From G039954875 sp039954875 (GTDB taxonomy: Bacteria > Bacteroidota > Bacteroidia > Flavobacteriales > Blattabacteriaceae), in the NCBI GenBank assembly GCA_039954875.1, contig CP157202.1:496001-560000 (forward strand): 64,000 bases of DNA. The letters run 5' to 3'. Each line of letters starts with the position of its first letter. Positions within the stretch are counted from its first letter, which is position 1. The translations under genes were made by a program, and so were the position numbers. The notes beneath the pieces were generated by a model. That model was not told where the DNA came from, searched no databases, and saw nothing but the letters and a program-made list of their open reading frames with translations. Below are positions 20,187 to 31,495 of the stretch, piece after piece.

Positions 20187-21806
20187 ATGGACTTTATAGA
20201 CGAAATCGCACGCCGAAGAACTTTTGGCATTATCTCCCACCCCGATGCGGGTAAAACGACGTTGACGGAAAAATTTTTACTCTTTGGAGGAGCTATACAA
20301 GAAGCCGGTGCTGTCAAGAGCAATAAGGTTAAAAAATCAGCTATATCAGACTTCATGGAGATAGAACGCCAACGTGGTATATCGGTGAGTACTTCGGTAC
20401 TGAGCTTTGAATACCAAAATAAAAAGATCAACATTCTCGACACACCGGGGCATAAGGATTTTGCAGAAGATACATTTCGTACTCTCACGGCTGTAGACAG
20501 TGTCATCGTTGTGATCGACGTAGCTAAAGGTGTTGAGGAACAAACTGAAAAACTGGTAGAAGTCTGTCGCATGCGACAGATTCCTATCATTGTATTTATT
20601 AACAAACTCGACCGAGAAGGCCAAGATGCCTTTGACCTGCTCGATGAACTCGAACAAAAACTCCACCTGACTGTCGTACCGCTCTCCTGGCCTATTGGCA
20701 TGGGGATCAATTTCCAAGGGATCTACAATCTTCGAAAACAAAATCTTTTACTCTCCGCTGGCGAAAAGAAACATAAAATAGAAACTGCTATCGAATTGAA
20801 AGAGCTTCATCACCAAAGATTGGATGACATTATAGGCACTGAAGCAGCAGCAAAATTACGTGAAGACTTACAGATCATCCAAGAGATATACCCCTCATTT
20901 GAGCATGAAGCTTATTTGAATGCTGAACTACAATCTGTGTTTTTTGGCTCAGCATTGAATAATTTCGGCATACGAGAGTTACTCGATGCGTTTATCGAAA
21001 TCGCCCCCTCACCATACTCTAAGGCCAGTGACCAACGACTGGTCCGAGCCGAAGAAAAACGCTTTACCGGCTTTGTTTTCAAGATTCATGCCAATATGGA
21101 TCCTAAGCACCGCAACCGTATTGCCTTTGTCAAAGTCGCCTCAGGTACCTTCAAGCGCAATACCTTTTATCTACACGTACGTTTGAGACAAAAATTCAAA
21201 TACGCCAGTCCCAGTGCCTTTTTTGCTGATAAAAAACAACTCGTCGAGCAAAGCTTCCCGGGAGACATTGTTGGGTTACACGATACTGGAAACTTCAAGA
21301 TTGGTGATACACTCACCGAAGGAGAAATCCTCCATTTCAAAGGGATCCCGAGTTTCTCCCCCGAACATTTCCGATATATAAATAATTCCGACCCGATGAA
21401 AGCTGAACAACTTGAAAAAGGTATCGATCAGTTAATGGATGAAGGTGTCGCCCAATTATTTACGATCGAGCATACCGGTAGGAAGATCATCGGCACGGTA
21501 GGTGCGTTGCAATACGAAGTTATCCAATATCGTCTAGAACACGAATACGGCACCAAATGTGCCTACGAACCCCTACCCGTCCACAAAGCTTGTTGGATAG
21601 AAACCGATGACGAAAAGGATCCGGAATTTCAAGAATTCAAACGGATTAAACAACGTTTTTTGGCCCGAGACAAACATGGACGATTGGTATTTATGGCCGA
21701 CTCGGCCTTTAGTATCGAGATGGTACATGAGAAATACCCCAAAGTACGGCTACGTTTCACCAGCGAAAAGATATCCCCAATTGCAGAGACTTCGCTCACA
21801 CTATAA
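20187..21806 (+). CDS. prfC: Peptide chain release factor 3
   Basis: GTPase that removes RF1/RF2 from the ribosome after termination. From ATG 20187 it has 539 residues; the frame is also open from a TTG at 20175. GTPase motifs: G1 SHPDAGKT (residues 17-24), G2 region ERQRGIS, G3 DTPGH, G4 NKLD. Later segments TGFVFKIHANMDPKHRNR, FPGDIVGLHD, DEGVAQLFTIEH, VGALQYEVIQYRL and the C-terminal RLRFTSEK are all typical of RF3 and separate it from EF-G. Keeping RF3, which is dispensable in many bacteria, is notable in a genome with so much decay. Confidence 0.97.
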   Translation: MDFIDEIARRRTFGIISHPDAGKTTLTEKFLLFGGAIQEAGAVKSNKVKKSAISDFMEIERQRGISVSTSVLSFEYQNKKINILDTPGHKDFAEDTFRTLTAVDSVIVVIDVAKGVEEQTEKLVEVCRMRQIPIIVFINKLDREGQDAFDLLDELEQKLHLTVVPLSWPIGMGINFQGIYNLRKQNLLLSAGEKKHKIETAIELKELHHQRLDDIIGTEAAAKLREDLQIIQEIYPSFEHEAYLNAELQSVFFGSALNNFGIRELLDAFIEIAPSPYSKASDQRLVRAEEKRFTGFVFKIHANMDPKHRNRIAFVKVASGTFKRNTFYLHVRLRQKFKYASPSAFFADKKQLVEQSFPGDIVGLHDTGNFKIGDTLTEGEILHFKGIPSFSPEHFRYINNSDPMKAEQLEKGIDQLMDEGVAQLFTIEHTGRKIIGTVGALQYEVIQYRLEHEYGTKCAYEPLPVHKACWIETDDEKDPEFQEFKRIKQRFLARDKHGRLVFMADSAFSIEMVHEKYPKVRLRFTSEKISPIAETSLTL

Positions 21807-22289
21807 AGACCGTTAAAAAACAAAACTACTACTTATCTCCACACAAAAATTAGATATAAGCCGATATGGCTACTTTACAATATAGTCCATATATCAAGAA
21901 CATCACCTGGGAGAAAAATCATAGCGTTTGTCGAAATAGGCCCCAAACGGGTATGGAAAATCTTGAACAAACCGCTCCATCATAGCCTTTTTATAAATAT
22001 TAAGTAGATTTATAAGAAATTATTATTTATTCAACTATTTATTCAACTATTTATTCATATATAAATAGTCTCTTTGCTTCAAAAATCACATGAGAGATCT
22101 TAGTACCTGTCTATGAGATATTCTACGTGTACCATTGTTTGTCTTCGACACATGGGTATAAGAAATCACCGCTTTGTTAAGCGGTATGCTTCGAAATTAA
22201 AAAAGGAAAAAATATCTAACGTCATAATTAAGTTAAATAACTTATATATATGAGACTAGAGTTAAGATTTTCTAATGCTATGAACGGTT
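21807..22289. other. Intergenic debris with a short direct repeat and a hairpin
   Basis: No gene is recognised. A direct repeat of ATTTATTCAACT occurs two to three times at 22025-22057. A perfect 7-bp hairpin (ACCGCTT, loop TGTT, AAGCGGT) lies at 22168-22185 but has no T tract after it, so it is not a typical terminator. Confidence 0.5.
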
Positions 22290-25200
22290 TCGTTATATTC
22301 AATATCAAAGCTGGCTGACCGTACGATCTCAGTATTTATCCGATAGATTATCAGTTCCTAAAAGTGTAAAACCTCCACCTCTTGCTCGGATACCCCCCCC
22401 TTAGATCTGATACTGAAGACCGACCGATCTACAGCACTACAAGAAGTTATGATTAGCGGAAGTACCCCCCCCAAGGAGGTGAGCGTCGAACAAAAGCAAC
22501 TCAAGACACTACTCGCTTTAGGTTAGGGAGAAGTCTCTCAGATTTTACATATCTGGTACTTCAATCCAATAATAATTCCTTTGCAGGGACTAAGTTCCGT
22601 TACAACAACATCATGATGGATGGTGGTGTAAATAATGATACCATTATCTTCAGTAATTACTTTGGCGGACGTAGAGATATATGGGGTAATATGGTATTGG
22701 CTGGAACAGGTACTAGGACAATTCCCCCCATAGAGGCTATTAAGAAGTCCAAGTGCGTTTGGCTCTTTACGATTTAAAACCAGCTTTAACGGAGGGTAAC
22801 CTCAACGCAGTGACCAAAAGTGGGGTAATATTTTCCATGTATCGGTCTACGTATACGGACGTAACCAATATCTAGTCGGACACGGTCTCCGATGCAAGCA
22901 GATTGAGCTTAGGCTTGGACTTTTATGACTACCAGACGGGTATTAGTCTCGGTTGATCGATCTTGAAAAATAAGTTATTCTTTTTAATCAATGCATAGCT
23001 TACCCGCAGCCAAAATCCCTCCTTTTACAATGCGGGCGATCTGGATGTAGCTCAATGCATCGTTAAATACTTGCCAGACAAATATCAATATGATCTGGTT
23101 TCCTATAGTGCCTATCCTATCCAGATGAAAAGTAATAAATTATTCATTTACTTGGATTAGTACATTAACAAAATACATAACTTGATGCTCCGTTAACTTT
23201 ACACTCATTGGCGGAGATAAAATCCACAACATTTGGTTATTAATTTTTAATTTACCTCAACCTATTTCATTCAGAATATAAAAAATTTCAATCTGGTCGA
23301 AGAACTGAAAAGTAACTTCGGCAATGGCTTGTACAATAGAGTAATTTTAAGCCACATAAATCTATATGAATATCATGACTTTCCGAGTTAGATTGCCCCC
23401 ATTTGTCGATATCGTTAGAGGAAAAAATATGATTGGATAGTTGGCGCGAGGCAGCTATTTATAATATGAAGCAAAGGATGTTTGAATTCATAAATAATTT
23501 GAATTGGGTTAAAAAGAACACAAATTTATCCCAGGCACGCACAATGAACTTTACGACATCCGATACAATTTCATCAATACCTGGAACAACTTCTGATAAT
23601 ACACTTCATTGGAAAATTTTTCAACGATAGGCCTTCCCGCATCGCATTCGTGGGATTTATACCAACGACCCTAGCTCAGAACAATTTTGAAAAGCTGCGG
23701 AATCATATGCCCGGCGCATATTTCAACGTTAAATTACTCATTATCTATCTACAAGATGAAATCAGTTTGGGTTCGAGGTTGAAGATTAGTCCAGGATTCT
23801 TCTGGACTATCCATTTCTATCCAGGCAACCTACCTTTGAGGCGAATCTGAAAAATATACCAAAGGGATCATCAACCATGAAATAAGACTACTTTCAATCA
23901 CTCTCCTTTCAAAGAGGTCAACAACCGTTGGCTATGTCGGTCTACCCTCTCCCCAGGACTGGGTTTCCTCTAAGGTGTGACCATCCTGTCGCCGGTTGGT
24001 CTTCTGTGTGGAGGTAGCGGAATCTTTGTCGGCCTGATTTTCTTTACTTAGCTATAGGCTATGCCCACACCTTATTAGGGAATCATTTGGGGTAATCGAT
24101 TACGAACCCAGTGGGGTGGTAGGTCAATTTGGTAATGGATCCCAGCCATTTACGTGAGGCTATAGAGAAAGATGGTGGTACAACAGCCTCATCTACACTC
24201 ATGAGCTCAACTTTATAGATAATAACTTTAGGCTTTTAAGCGTTTGGCGCTCGAGTCTAGATACATCCATCAAACCATGGCATTATGGCATGGTTTTTCA
24301 AATTCACTTTCGAATCGATGTACACCAATACTCTTTATGATGTGAAATTTCAACATATCAATATCGAAGATTGGACTGAACATATACCATCAGGCCCGAC
24401 AAAACCCACTGTCTACATGGGGAAAAAATTGAATTCGATCTATTCGAACATTTACTTTCTGACCAATAGACGCAAAGGTTACCGATATAATCTAACTACT
24501 CAGATTTATAAAGAATTGAAAAAAAAATTCCTCTGGGAAAACGACAACCATATCTCTCTATCTGATGCGTACTTACACCTATGGCGTCTCTAAAGATATT
24601 AGCAACGGCATCCGTAATTTATTACAATCAAATTATGAAGTAAACCCAGTTATAGTACACAATACATCTGAATTGTCTTATTCTAATTTTGACCTTAGGC
24701 ATGGCTTTATACTCGTCGAATATAGGCTTGATATGGAATGTGCATTACAAGATATCTCTATCGTTCTTCTATATCGCTAATTGGGGTAGTCATTACAGCT
24801 TTATCTATAATACTAGTCCCAATGTCTTCAATAATAAATCAAAGGCTTCACTAATTTATATTCCTCGGGACAAAGGAGATATCAATATGAGAGAGGTAAT
24901 AAGAAAAAGTCAAGTTGTCTACTCGGCTGATGTACAATGGTGTGATCTGAATGCGTTGATCGAATAAGATCCTTATCTAAGGATACGCTACGTCGCTTAT
25001 GGCAAACGAAACGCCGCACGGGGACCCCCTTGGAATTAAATTCTTGATATCCTTGAGGTATAAGTTCCGATTCAAAGTCGGAAGTGAGAAACAACGCATT
25101 ATTACTCAGTTTAGATATCTTCAACGTCTTAAATCCACTCAACAGAGATTGGGGCAAGCAGACCTTCTTGACCGATGTAAACAACTATACAAGTTAACTT

Positions 25201-25362
25201 ACTTACTAACCACTACAGATGCCAAGGGTGTTGCTCCAGGCAAAGCTGGCTATACGCCCATTTACTATTTTAATAGACCACCCAACGGTATACACTACTA
25301 TTCGACTTGATCTGATCGGCTTGCGTTGACAAGCTTAAGTGGGGGTCAAATACTCTTTCTAA
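22290..25362 (+). pseudogene. TonB-dependent outer-membrane receptor (Oar-like, carboxypeptidase-regulatory type) remnant
   Basis: About 3.1 kb of a large outer-membrane receptor, shredded by stops and shifts. In order: NIKAG-PYDLSI (end of the carboxypeptidase-like domain), RYNNIMMDGGVNND, TRTIPPIEAIK with VRLALYDLKPALTEGNLNAV (plug), KNKLFFLINA, NTLKDKYQYDL-type segment, NKIHNLMLR, THNELYDIRYNFINTWN, FEKLRNHMPGAYFNVKLL, IYLQDEI, GGSGIFVG, PNVFNNKSKASLIYIPRDKG, VVYSADVQWCDLNALIE, GVAPGKAGYTP with YYFNRPPNG, and a C-terminal beta signal VGVKYSF before the stop at 25360-25362. Tracts of eight C occur at 22393-22400 and near 22465. Clearly inactive; the substrate is unknown. Confidence 0.85.
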
Positions 25363-26079
25363 TTCAGTTACTATTTTTAAGAGTGAAAGCAGTATCAATT
25401 AGAAAACATACAGAATGAATAAGGAGTAAATACGAAATATGTGCGAATAAAATAATTCATAAATAATATACATTGATACGAAAATACTATTATGTATACC
25501 ATGTCCAAAGGCCTTCATATTATTAAATACCGTTATTAAATATTTATTCATGATTTGAATATAAATCTTGATTTAAACGGAGAAAAAACCTTAAAATATA
25601 ATTTATTAAAATAATAATAAATATTTATAAAATATCTTTATCATATCCCCCTATTATTTTAAGCTATTCGCTAGTTCCAAAAAAATGACAAAAGTCTTCA
25701 ATAAATTTCAATTGAGCCAATATCTATTACAAGTAATTTTTATGCTGGAAACTCATCAATACAACTAGCTAATGTATTTTATACAAAACACCCACAAAAC
25801 ACCTCCAAAACACCGTCTTATATCACTACCATAAAGATGGTAATAATAACAATATAATTATTTTTATAATATACGCTATATAAAGTATAAAAAAAGAAAG
25901 ACCTTAAGCAACCTTGTTATGAAGATAACCGCTGAGTTATTAATAAAAACTTCCGTATATGTAGCGTCGGTCATTCAAGCTCCAATACAAAAACGATAGC
26001 CAATTTTACTGCTCAATAAGTTGCCCATATAGTCTTCTCCAAAGTTGACGAACTACTCGACTTAGAAAACTAGCAAATT
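25363..26079. other. AT-rich debris
   Basis: More than 700 bases, extremely AT-rich between 25440 and 25660. No gene, RNA or repeat array is recognised. Around 25980-26070 there are weak coding-like pieces (SVGHSSSNTKTIANFTAQ, KVDELLDLEN) that may belong to the next remnant. Confidence 0.45.
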
Positions 26080-26545
26080 ACTAGGCTCACTATAATATAG
26101 CCTACCAAATCGAAGATATGCAAGAACAAGCCCTCTACAAAGACAGTGGCGAACTAAAAAAAGGTTTCACTAATGACCTTCTAGAATAAATAGTACTTGC
26201 TAGAAACATCCACATCAAAAACGGTCCAATCACTTACGATAAGAATATCGCCACATTAAACACTGGCCAAAAATATTTAGATTGAAGGGAATTTCAAGAT
26301 AAACGTTCAACTAAACCCAAGAGGTCGGAAAATATACTACACCATGGTCGCCTTAAAAAAATACAATCCCCTCATGACTCTAAGACCAATTGAGGTTATT
26401 ACACTCCCCCAGCAATCAGAAGAAAATATATACGAGACTCTAGAACCACTCACAGCAGCGATACCAATATCAACATATCATCTCATACAAAAAATAAATC
26501 ACTCCAACTTCTTGAACTAAAAAAAACACTCGAATAGTAAGTATA
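26080..26545 (+). pseudogene. Unassigned decayed gene upstream of kdnA
   Basis: One frame is nearly open for 140 codons, interrupted by only a few single stops: YQIEDMQEQALYKDSGELKK, GFTNDLLE stop IVLARNIHIKNG, PITYDKNIATLNTGQKYLD stop REFQDKRSTKPKRSEN, ending LLELKKTLE. It is hydrophilic and lysine-rich with no membrane segment. I do not recognise the family. The low number of stops suggests more recent inactivation than in the neighbouring remnants. Confidence 0.45.
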
Positions 26546-26593
26546 AAAATCTAAAGAAAGCATCGCAATACATAAGATTATATAACAATTGGC

Positions 26594-26601
26594 TATTTTT
26601 G
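26594..26601 (+). promoter_or_regulatory. Candidate Bacteroidota -7 element TATTTTTG for kdnA
   Basis: Perfect TAnnTTTG match, 29 bases before the kdnA ATG. Confidence 0.5.
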
Positions 26602-26630
26602 TAAACAAACGGAAAAAATTATAAAAAAAT

Positions 26631-27821
26631 ATGCCCGGATTCGAACTTTTTGGAGAAGAAGAATGTAAAGAAGTCAACGACGTATTGGCTACAGGGGTAT
26701 TGATGCGCTACAACTTCGATGTAGCCCGTCAAGGCCATTGGAAAGCCAAAAAACTGGAAGAAACCATCCAAGAAAAATTTGAAACAAAATTCGTCCACCT
26801 CACTTCGAGCGGTACCACAGCCTTGATCACAGCGCTCAATACCTTAGGTATCGGCACTGGCGATGAGGTGATCATGCCCACCTTTACTTTTGTCGCCAGT
26901 TTTGAAGCTATCCTAACTGTGGGTGCTATACCCGTTTTGACCGATATTAATAACAGTCTGACACTAGATCCCCAAGCTGTAGGAAAAAAGATCAGCCCTC
27001 GGACTAAAGCTATCATGCCAGTACATATGTGCGGAGGTATGGCCGATCTAGATCCACTCATAGCACTCTGTAAAAAACACAACCTCTACCTTCTAGAAGA
27101 TGCCTGTCAAGCTATAGGAGCTACCTACAAAGGGAAGTACCTCGGTACCATAGGCGATATCGGATGTCTCTCCTTTGACTATGTCAAGACCGTCACCTGT
27201 GGCGAAGGAGGAGCCGTACTGACCCATAACGAAGACCTATACCGTAAAGCAGACAACTACAGCGATCATGGCCACGACCATCAAGGCCACGACCGAGGTG
27301 CAGAAAATCATCACTTCATTGGTCTCAATTTCAGGATCTCCGAGCTACACGCAGCCGTAGGCTTAGCCCAATTCAAAAAACTCGGACGCATTCTAGAGGT
27401 ACAACGTAAAAACAAACAATTCATCAAAGAAAAATTGATCTCTATCTCAGGTATATCATTCCGCCGTTTACCTGATCCCAACGGAGATAACGCCTCCTCC
27501 CTGAGCATCTTCCTACCTAGCGAAACACAAGCCCGGAAACTGTACACCATGTCGAAAACAGAGCAAATAGGGGGGGGGGCCTATTGGTACGATAACCATT
27601 GGCACTACCTGCGCAACTGGGATCATTTAAAAAAACTGAAAATCCTAGCCCCCTTACCCCAAGAAGTCAAAGACGCTGTGCTCAGACATGCACAAGAGCA
27701 CCATGCCGCATCCGACGAGATCATGAGCCGTACGCTGACCTTCAATATTTCATTGTGGGATGAAACACAAGCCGAAATACAAGCAAAAAAAATATACAAC
27801 CTAGTTAAAAAAAATCTTTAA
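26631..27821 (+). CDS. kdnA: DegT/DnrJ/EryC1-family aminotransferase, KdnA-like (8-amino-8-deoxy-KDO synthesis)
   Basis: PLP-dependent sugar aminotransferase of 396 residues. Landmarks: MPGFELFG start, SSGTTALITALNTLGIGTGDEV, VHMCGGMADLD, LLEDACQAIGATYKGKYLG, PLP-lysine segment SFDYVKTVTCGEGGA (Lys186), SDHGHDHQGHDRGAE, LNFRISELHAAVGLAQ, and a C-terminal WYDNHWHYLRNWDH. The MPGFELFG start, the SDHGHDH block and the NWHYLRNW block match Shewanella KdnA, which aminates the KDO precursor so that lipid A carries 8-amino-8-deoxy-KDO. By homology I infer the same reaction; KdsB at 38305 is the expected downstream enzyme. The dehydrogenase KdnB is not in the window. A run of ten G at 27570-27579 codes Gly-Gly-Gly and keeps the frame. 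Function is well supported, exact substrate less so. Confidence 0.85.
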   Translation: MPGFELFGEEECKEVNDVLATGVLMRYNFDVARQGHWKAKKLEETIQEKFETKFVHLTSSGTTALITALNTLGIGTGDEVIMPTFTFVASFEAILTVGAIPVLTDINNSLTLDPQAVGKKISPRTKAIMPVHMCGGMADLDPLIALCKKHNLYLLEDACQAIGATYKGKYLGTIGDIGCLSFDYVKTVTCGEGGAVLTHNEDLYRKADNYSDHGHDHQGHDRGAENHHFIGLNFRISELHAAVGLAQFKKLGRILEVQRKNKQFIKEKLISISGISFRRLPDPNGDNASSLSIFLPSETQARKLYTMSKTEQIGGGAYWYDNHWHYLRNWDHLKKLKILAPLPQEVKDAVLRHAQEHHAASDEIMSRTLTFNISLWDETQAEIQAKKIYNLVKKNL

Positions 27822-27832
27822 TTTAATAGACA

Positions 27833-28722
27833 AGGTCATTTTTATAGGTAACACAAATACCACATTGTCATCAAGACAAATCACTTCTATGCCCCGACGA
27901 AACCCGTATTGGGCAGTTCCTTTTTCATGAATTTCGGCGGCAAAGGAGCCAATTAAGCAGTATCTGTTACCATATTGGGAGTTATGGTACATTTAGTCTC
28001 TAAGCTAGGTCAAGATCTATTTGGAAAATAATCTACACAATTATTGGATCAATAAGGTATCGACATCGCCCACCTACTGTCCAGGAATACCCTTATCAGG
28101 CATAGCCCCCTGATCACCGTAAGACAAAAAGGTAAAAAACCACATCGTAGTAACACCTGGGGCCAATGCCATCTTCAAAGCTATATATATTAGGCCGTCA
28201 GCACTTAATTACATAAATCCAGGCGACATTCTCTTCATGCAATACTAAATACCATTATCCACGGTAGAATTTCTAAACCATTACACCAACCCTCCAAAAA
28301 AAAAAATCATTCTCAATCTTGCATCTACCTATTCACTGAGTACCGAATTATTGAACCGAGTAGACCTCCTTATATCTAATAAAAAGGAAGCTGCAAATGC
28401 TATCAGGTATAGAAATTATCCACACATATGACTCCAAAAAGCTGCAAAGCCGATCCACCAACAAGGGGTAAAAAATATCGTGACACCTTAGGATCCACAG
28501 GAGCGCCTTGGTACTCGAAGAAGACACACATACCACTTGATCCCTGCGAGCATGGTGAAGGAGTAGAGTATATTATAGAGCTACACCTGCCCCCCGTAAG
28601 CCCGATGGGAGCCCCAAAGCCTCTATCTTTTATAGACCAAAGCCCCCCCCCCTCATCATCCTGACCTACCACCAAACAACCAGTATTCAAAAGCAGATAT
28701 AACACATTTCCCCCTCCTACAA
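27833..28722 (+). pseudogene. rbsK: Ribokinase-type PfkB sugar kinase remnant
   Basis: PfkB sugar kinases phosphorylate ribose and related sugars. Traces in several frames: VIFIGNTNTTLSS (N-terminal strand), FFMNFGGKGANQA-like piece (about 27925-27960) with VSKLGQDLFGK, VSTQLLDQ-GIDI, RHSPLITV, IVVTPGANAIF, PGDILFMQY-IPLSTVEFLNHY and KKIILNLASTYSLSTELLNR with VDLLISNKKEAANAI. The substrate GG and GGKGAN motifs are recognisable but no frame is long. The C-terminal ATP-binding motif is mostly lost around a run of ten C at 28643-28652. Confidence 0.75.
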
Positions 28723-28879
28723 CTAAGCTACACGCAAAGTGTTGTACTTTGGTTTAATATTTTATTACCAACACATTAATAACTATAATATTTAATTAAA
28801 ATTAAAACAAAGAATTAAATTAAAACACTAGCACATTAAAAATAAAAAACTTATATGATTTAATATAAGATACTACCTT

Positions 28880-29398
28880 TTAAAACGGTTTTTTTTTAAA
28901 AAATCACTTTTAGAGCCAAGAAAAGCGATAAAGATTATTGATACATCATGATCAAGAGGAACTAGTTCTTAAACTCGAAGACCGGAATCATCCCTTGATC
29001 GTCGGTGGCGTATGGGAGTGCAAAGTAGCTAGTTTTTTACACCGACAAGGATATGTACCGGATTGCTGACTATCGAGCCTGGCCAATAGGGCTTTGTATA
29101 AGGCGGTGATTTTTTCAAAGACCCTTAATGCTTTGTCATCACTCCGCATTGAAGAAGCTTTTTAGACTTGTCGATAGACAAACTGGAAATGGACGTCCGA
29201 ACTTTCGCCTCTCATTTTCATACCGTCACCTCTTCGTGCACAACACAGGCATTACAGACTTTGTCAATATCTTTGGTGACCTAGCTGTAGACAACGTACT
29301 CACAGTAGGTATAGAGCTATATTGATCACATTTGATACAGACGATTGGCTAAAGATCTGGCGAGGTACATTGAAAGCCTTCATCGATTCCAAGTAGAT
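28880..29398 (+). pseudogene. sixA: SixA-type phosphohistidine phosphatase remnant
   Basis: Decayed histidine-phosphatase gene. RAKKSDKDY is the remains of the RHAKS active-site block, followed by FLHRQGYVPDC stop LSSLANRALYKAVIFSKTLN, which matches the SixA LSSPA-RAL-TA segment. Near the end HNTGITDFVNIFGDLAVDN matches the GHNPGLTDFVN block with the second catalytic His, then FDTDDWLKIWRGTLKAFID and a stop at 29396. Several frames and stops. In many Bacteroidota sixA directly precedes ppk, as here, which supports the call. Confidence 0.72.
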
Positions 29399-29425
29399 TT
29401 GACCTATACAAAATGATTCAAAAAA

Positions 29426-31495
29426 ATGGAAAGGCCCGCACAAATTTATGTTAATAAAGAGATCAGTTGGTTGCGATTCAACGCCTGTGTACTGCAAGAA
29501 GCTGCCGACCCTCAAGTTCCATTGATAGAACGTCTTCGATTTTTGGGAATTTTTTCAAACAATTTAGACGAATTCTATAAAGTGCGATACGCTACCATAC
29601 GACGGGCAGCCCTATTGAAAAACAAAAATTATAACAACATCATCAAAGGCCAGACAGCCGAAGAGTTATTGACTGAGATCAAAACAGTGGTTAGTGATCA
29701 AATGGAACAGTATGAAAATTTGTACCATATCATCCTGAACGAATTGGAAAAAAAAAACATCTTTATTCTAAACGAGCGCCAGTTATCCGCCCTTCAAAAA
29801 TGTTTCATCTGCGAGTTTTTCCAAGAAAAACTTAGCCACACCATCATCATTTACATCTTGAATGACCTCAATCAATTTCCTGAGCTCAAAGACGGGACTT
29901 TTTACTTTATCGTGGAGATGTGGCGTGCGCAAAAAAGACCACAATATGCCTTGCTCGAAGTGCCAATAGGGACTTTCTCAAGATTCGTACTGCTGCCCTC
30001 TGCCGATGAGAAACAATACGTGATCTTTCTCGAAGACATCATACGATATCATTTGAAGGAAATATTCTCTACCTTTCGATTTGAGAGCATCGAAGCCTAT
30101 GCGATCAAAATAACTCGCGATGCCGAACTCTCCCTAGATAATGATCTCTCCAAAGGCTTTTTGGAAAAAGTCGCCCGAAGTGTAGAAAAACGTAAAAGAG
30201 GTACACCAGTACGCTTGGTATACGACAAAAACATGCTTTATGATACACTTAACTATCTAAAGGAAAAAATGGAGTTGGATCGATATGACAACATAAGTTC
30301 GGCAGGGAAATACCACAATCGTCGAGATTTCATGGAATTTCCCAATCTGGGGCGTATCGATCTTGAGTACGAAAAGTTGCGCCTTTTTAGTCCACCGGGA
30401 CTAAATCAGCTGAAGAGTTACTTTGCCAGTATCGACGCTAAAGACCAGTTATTGTATACACCCTATCACAATTTCTCAACCCTGATCAAATTCCTCCGTG
30501 AAGCAGCCATCGATCCCCGGGTCAAAACCATCAAGATGACCATTTATCGCGTAGCGGATGACTCCCGCTTAATGAAAGCTTTGATCAACGCCGCACGCAA
30601 CGGAAAAGAAGTCGTAGCCCTAATTGAGCTACGTGCCCGATTCGATGAGGTACAAAACATCTATTGGGCTAAAAAACTTCAGAGCCATGGCGTACGAATC
30701 ATCTCGTCTGTACCAGGCCTGAAAGTACATGCCAAGCTTTGTCAGATCGAACGGATATCCAAAGGACAACTTAAACGTTATGCCGTGATCGGCACAGGTA
30801 ATTTTAACGAGCAAACAGCCAAGGTTTATACAGATTTTGTACTCTTTACTGCCGATAAACGTATCACCGATGAAGTGGCAGCAATATTTGACTTCTTCGA
30901 TGCCAACTATAAGAATTTTCACTATACCCATCTGATGACTGCCCCAAATCAAATGCGCCTGAAGATCAATGCCCTGATCGATCAAGAGATTGAAAACGCT
31001 CAAAAAGGCCTCCCCGCTTACATCAATTTGAAAGTAAATAATCTTTGTGATAAAGAACTCATCGACCTACTATATCAGGCCGGACAAGCCGGTGTGAAGA
31101 TCAGGATACAGGCTAGAAGCATCTGCTCATTGATCCCCCAGATTCCTAATTGGAGTGAAAATATCTGGTCGATCACCCTAGTAGATAAATCTCTAGAGCA
31201 CGCCCGTATATATTGGTTTGCCCATGGCGGTGAAGATCTGGTGTACATATCCTCGGCAGATTGGATGCCTCGTAATCTGGATTTTCGTGTCGAGGCTGCT
31301 TGTCCCATATATGACTCAGATTTAAAAAAAATAATCACCGACATCTTTGAAATCTATTTCCAAGACAACGTAAAAACTCGGTCTTGGCCTAACATCGAAA
31401 GAAAGACCTCTACAAAAAACGATATCCTGCCCTTGAGAGCACAAACTAAGATCAGATATTACTTAGAAAACACATTTACTCATGAAGATCAGTAA
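29426..31495 (+). CDS. ppk: Polyphosphate kinase 1
   Basis: Makes inorganic polyphosphate from ATP at the membrane. 689 residues, full length, with the usual four-domain order: N-terminal VNKEISWLRFNACVL and LRFLGIFSNNLDEFYKVR, then the two phospholipase-D-like catalytic domains. His435 in GLKVHAKLCQI is the autophosphorylated residue, and His592 in LEHARIYWF the second catalytic His; both fall at the same numbers as in E. coli PPK1. Other conserved blocks are TIYRVADDSRLMKALI, IELRARFDE and GTGNFNEQTAKVYTDF. The stop overlaps the start of ppx by 14 bases, so the two are translationally coupled; the upstream sixA partner is dead. Confidence 0.97.
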   Translation: MERPAQIYVNKEISWLRFNACVLQEAADPQVPLIERLRFLGIFSNNLDEFYKVRYATIRRAALLKNKNYNNIIKGQTAEELLTEIKTVVSDQMEQYENLYHIILNELEKKNIFILNERQLSALQKCFICEFFQEKLSHTIIIYILNDLNQFPELKDGTFYFIVEMWRAQKRPQYALLEVPIGTFSRFVLLPSADEKQYVIFLEDIIRYHLKEIFSTFRFESIEAYAIKITRDAELSLDNDLSKGFLEKVARSVEKRKRGTPVRLVYDKNMLYDTLNYLKEKMELDRYDNISSAGKYHNRRDFMEFPNLGRIDLEYEKLRLFSPPGLNQLKSYFASIDAKDQLLYTPYHNFSTLIKFLREAAIDPRVKTIKMTIYRVADDSRLMKALINAARNGKEVVALIELRARFDEVQNIYWAKKLQSHGVRIISSVPGLKVHAKLCQIERISKGQLKRYAVIGTGNFNEQTAKVYTDFVLFTADKRITDEVAAIFDFFDANYKNFHYTHLMTAPNQMRLKINALIDQEIENAQKGLPAYINLKVNNLCDKELIDLLYQAGQAGVKIRIQARSICSLIPQIPNWSENIWSITLVDKSLEHARIYWFAHGGEDLVYISSADWMPRNLDFRVEAACPIYDSDLKKIITDIFEIYFQDNVKTRSWPNIERKTSTKNDILPLRAQTKIRYYLENTFTHEDQ

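Noticed and set aside
22025..22057. Short direct repeats as a CRISPR-like array
   Set aside because: Units of 12 bases with no spacers and only two to three copies; simple AT-rich tandem repeat. No CRISPR array or cas gene is in the window.
26631..27821. kdnA as part of an O-antigen or capsule cluster
   Set aside because: Its neighbours are an unassigned remnant, a ribokinase remnant and sixA; no glycosyltransferase or sugar-nucleotide gene is nearby.
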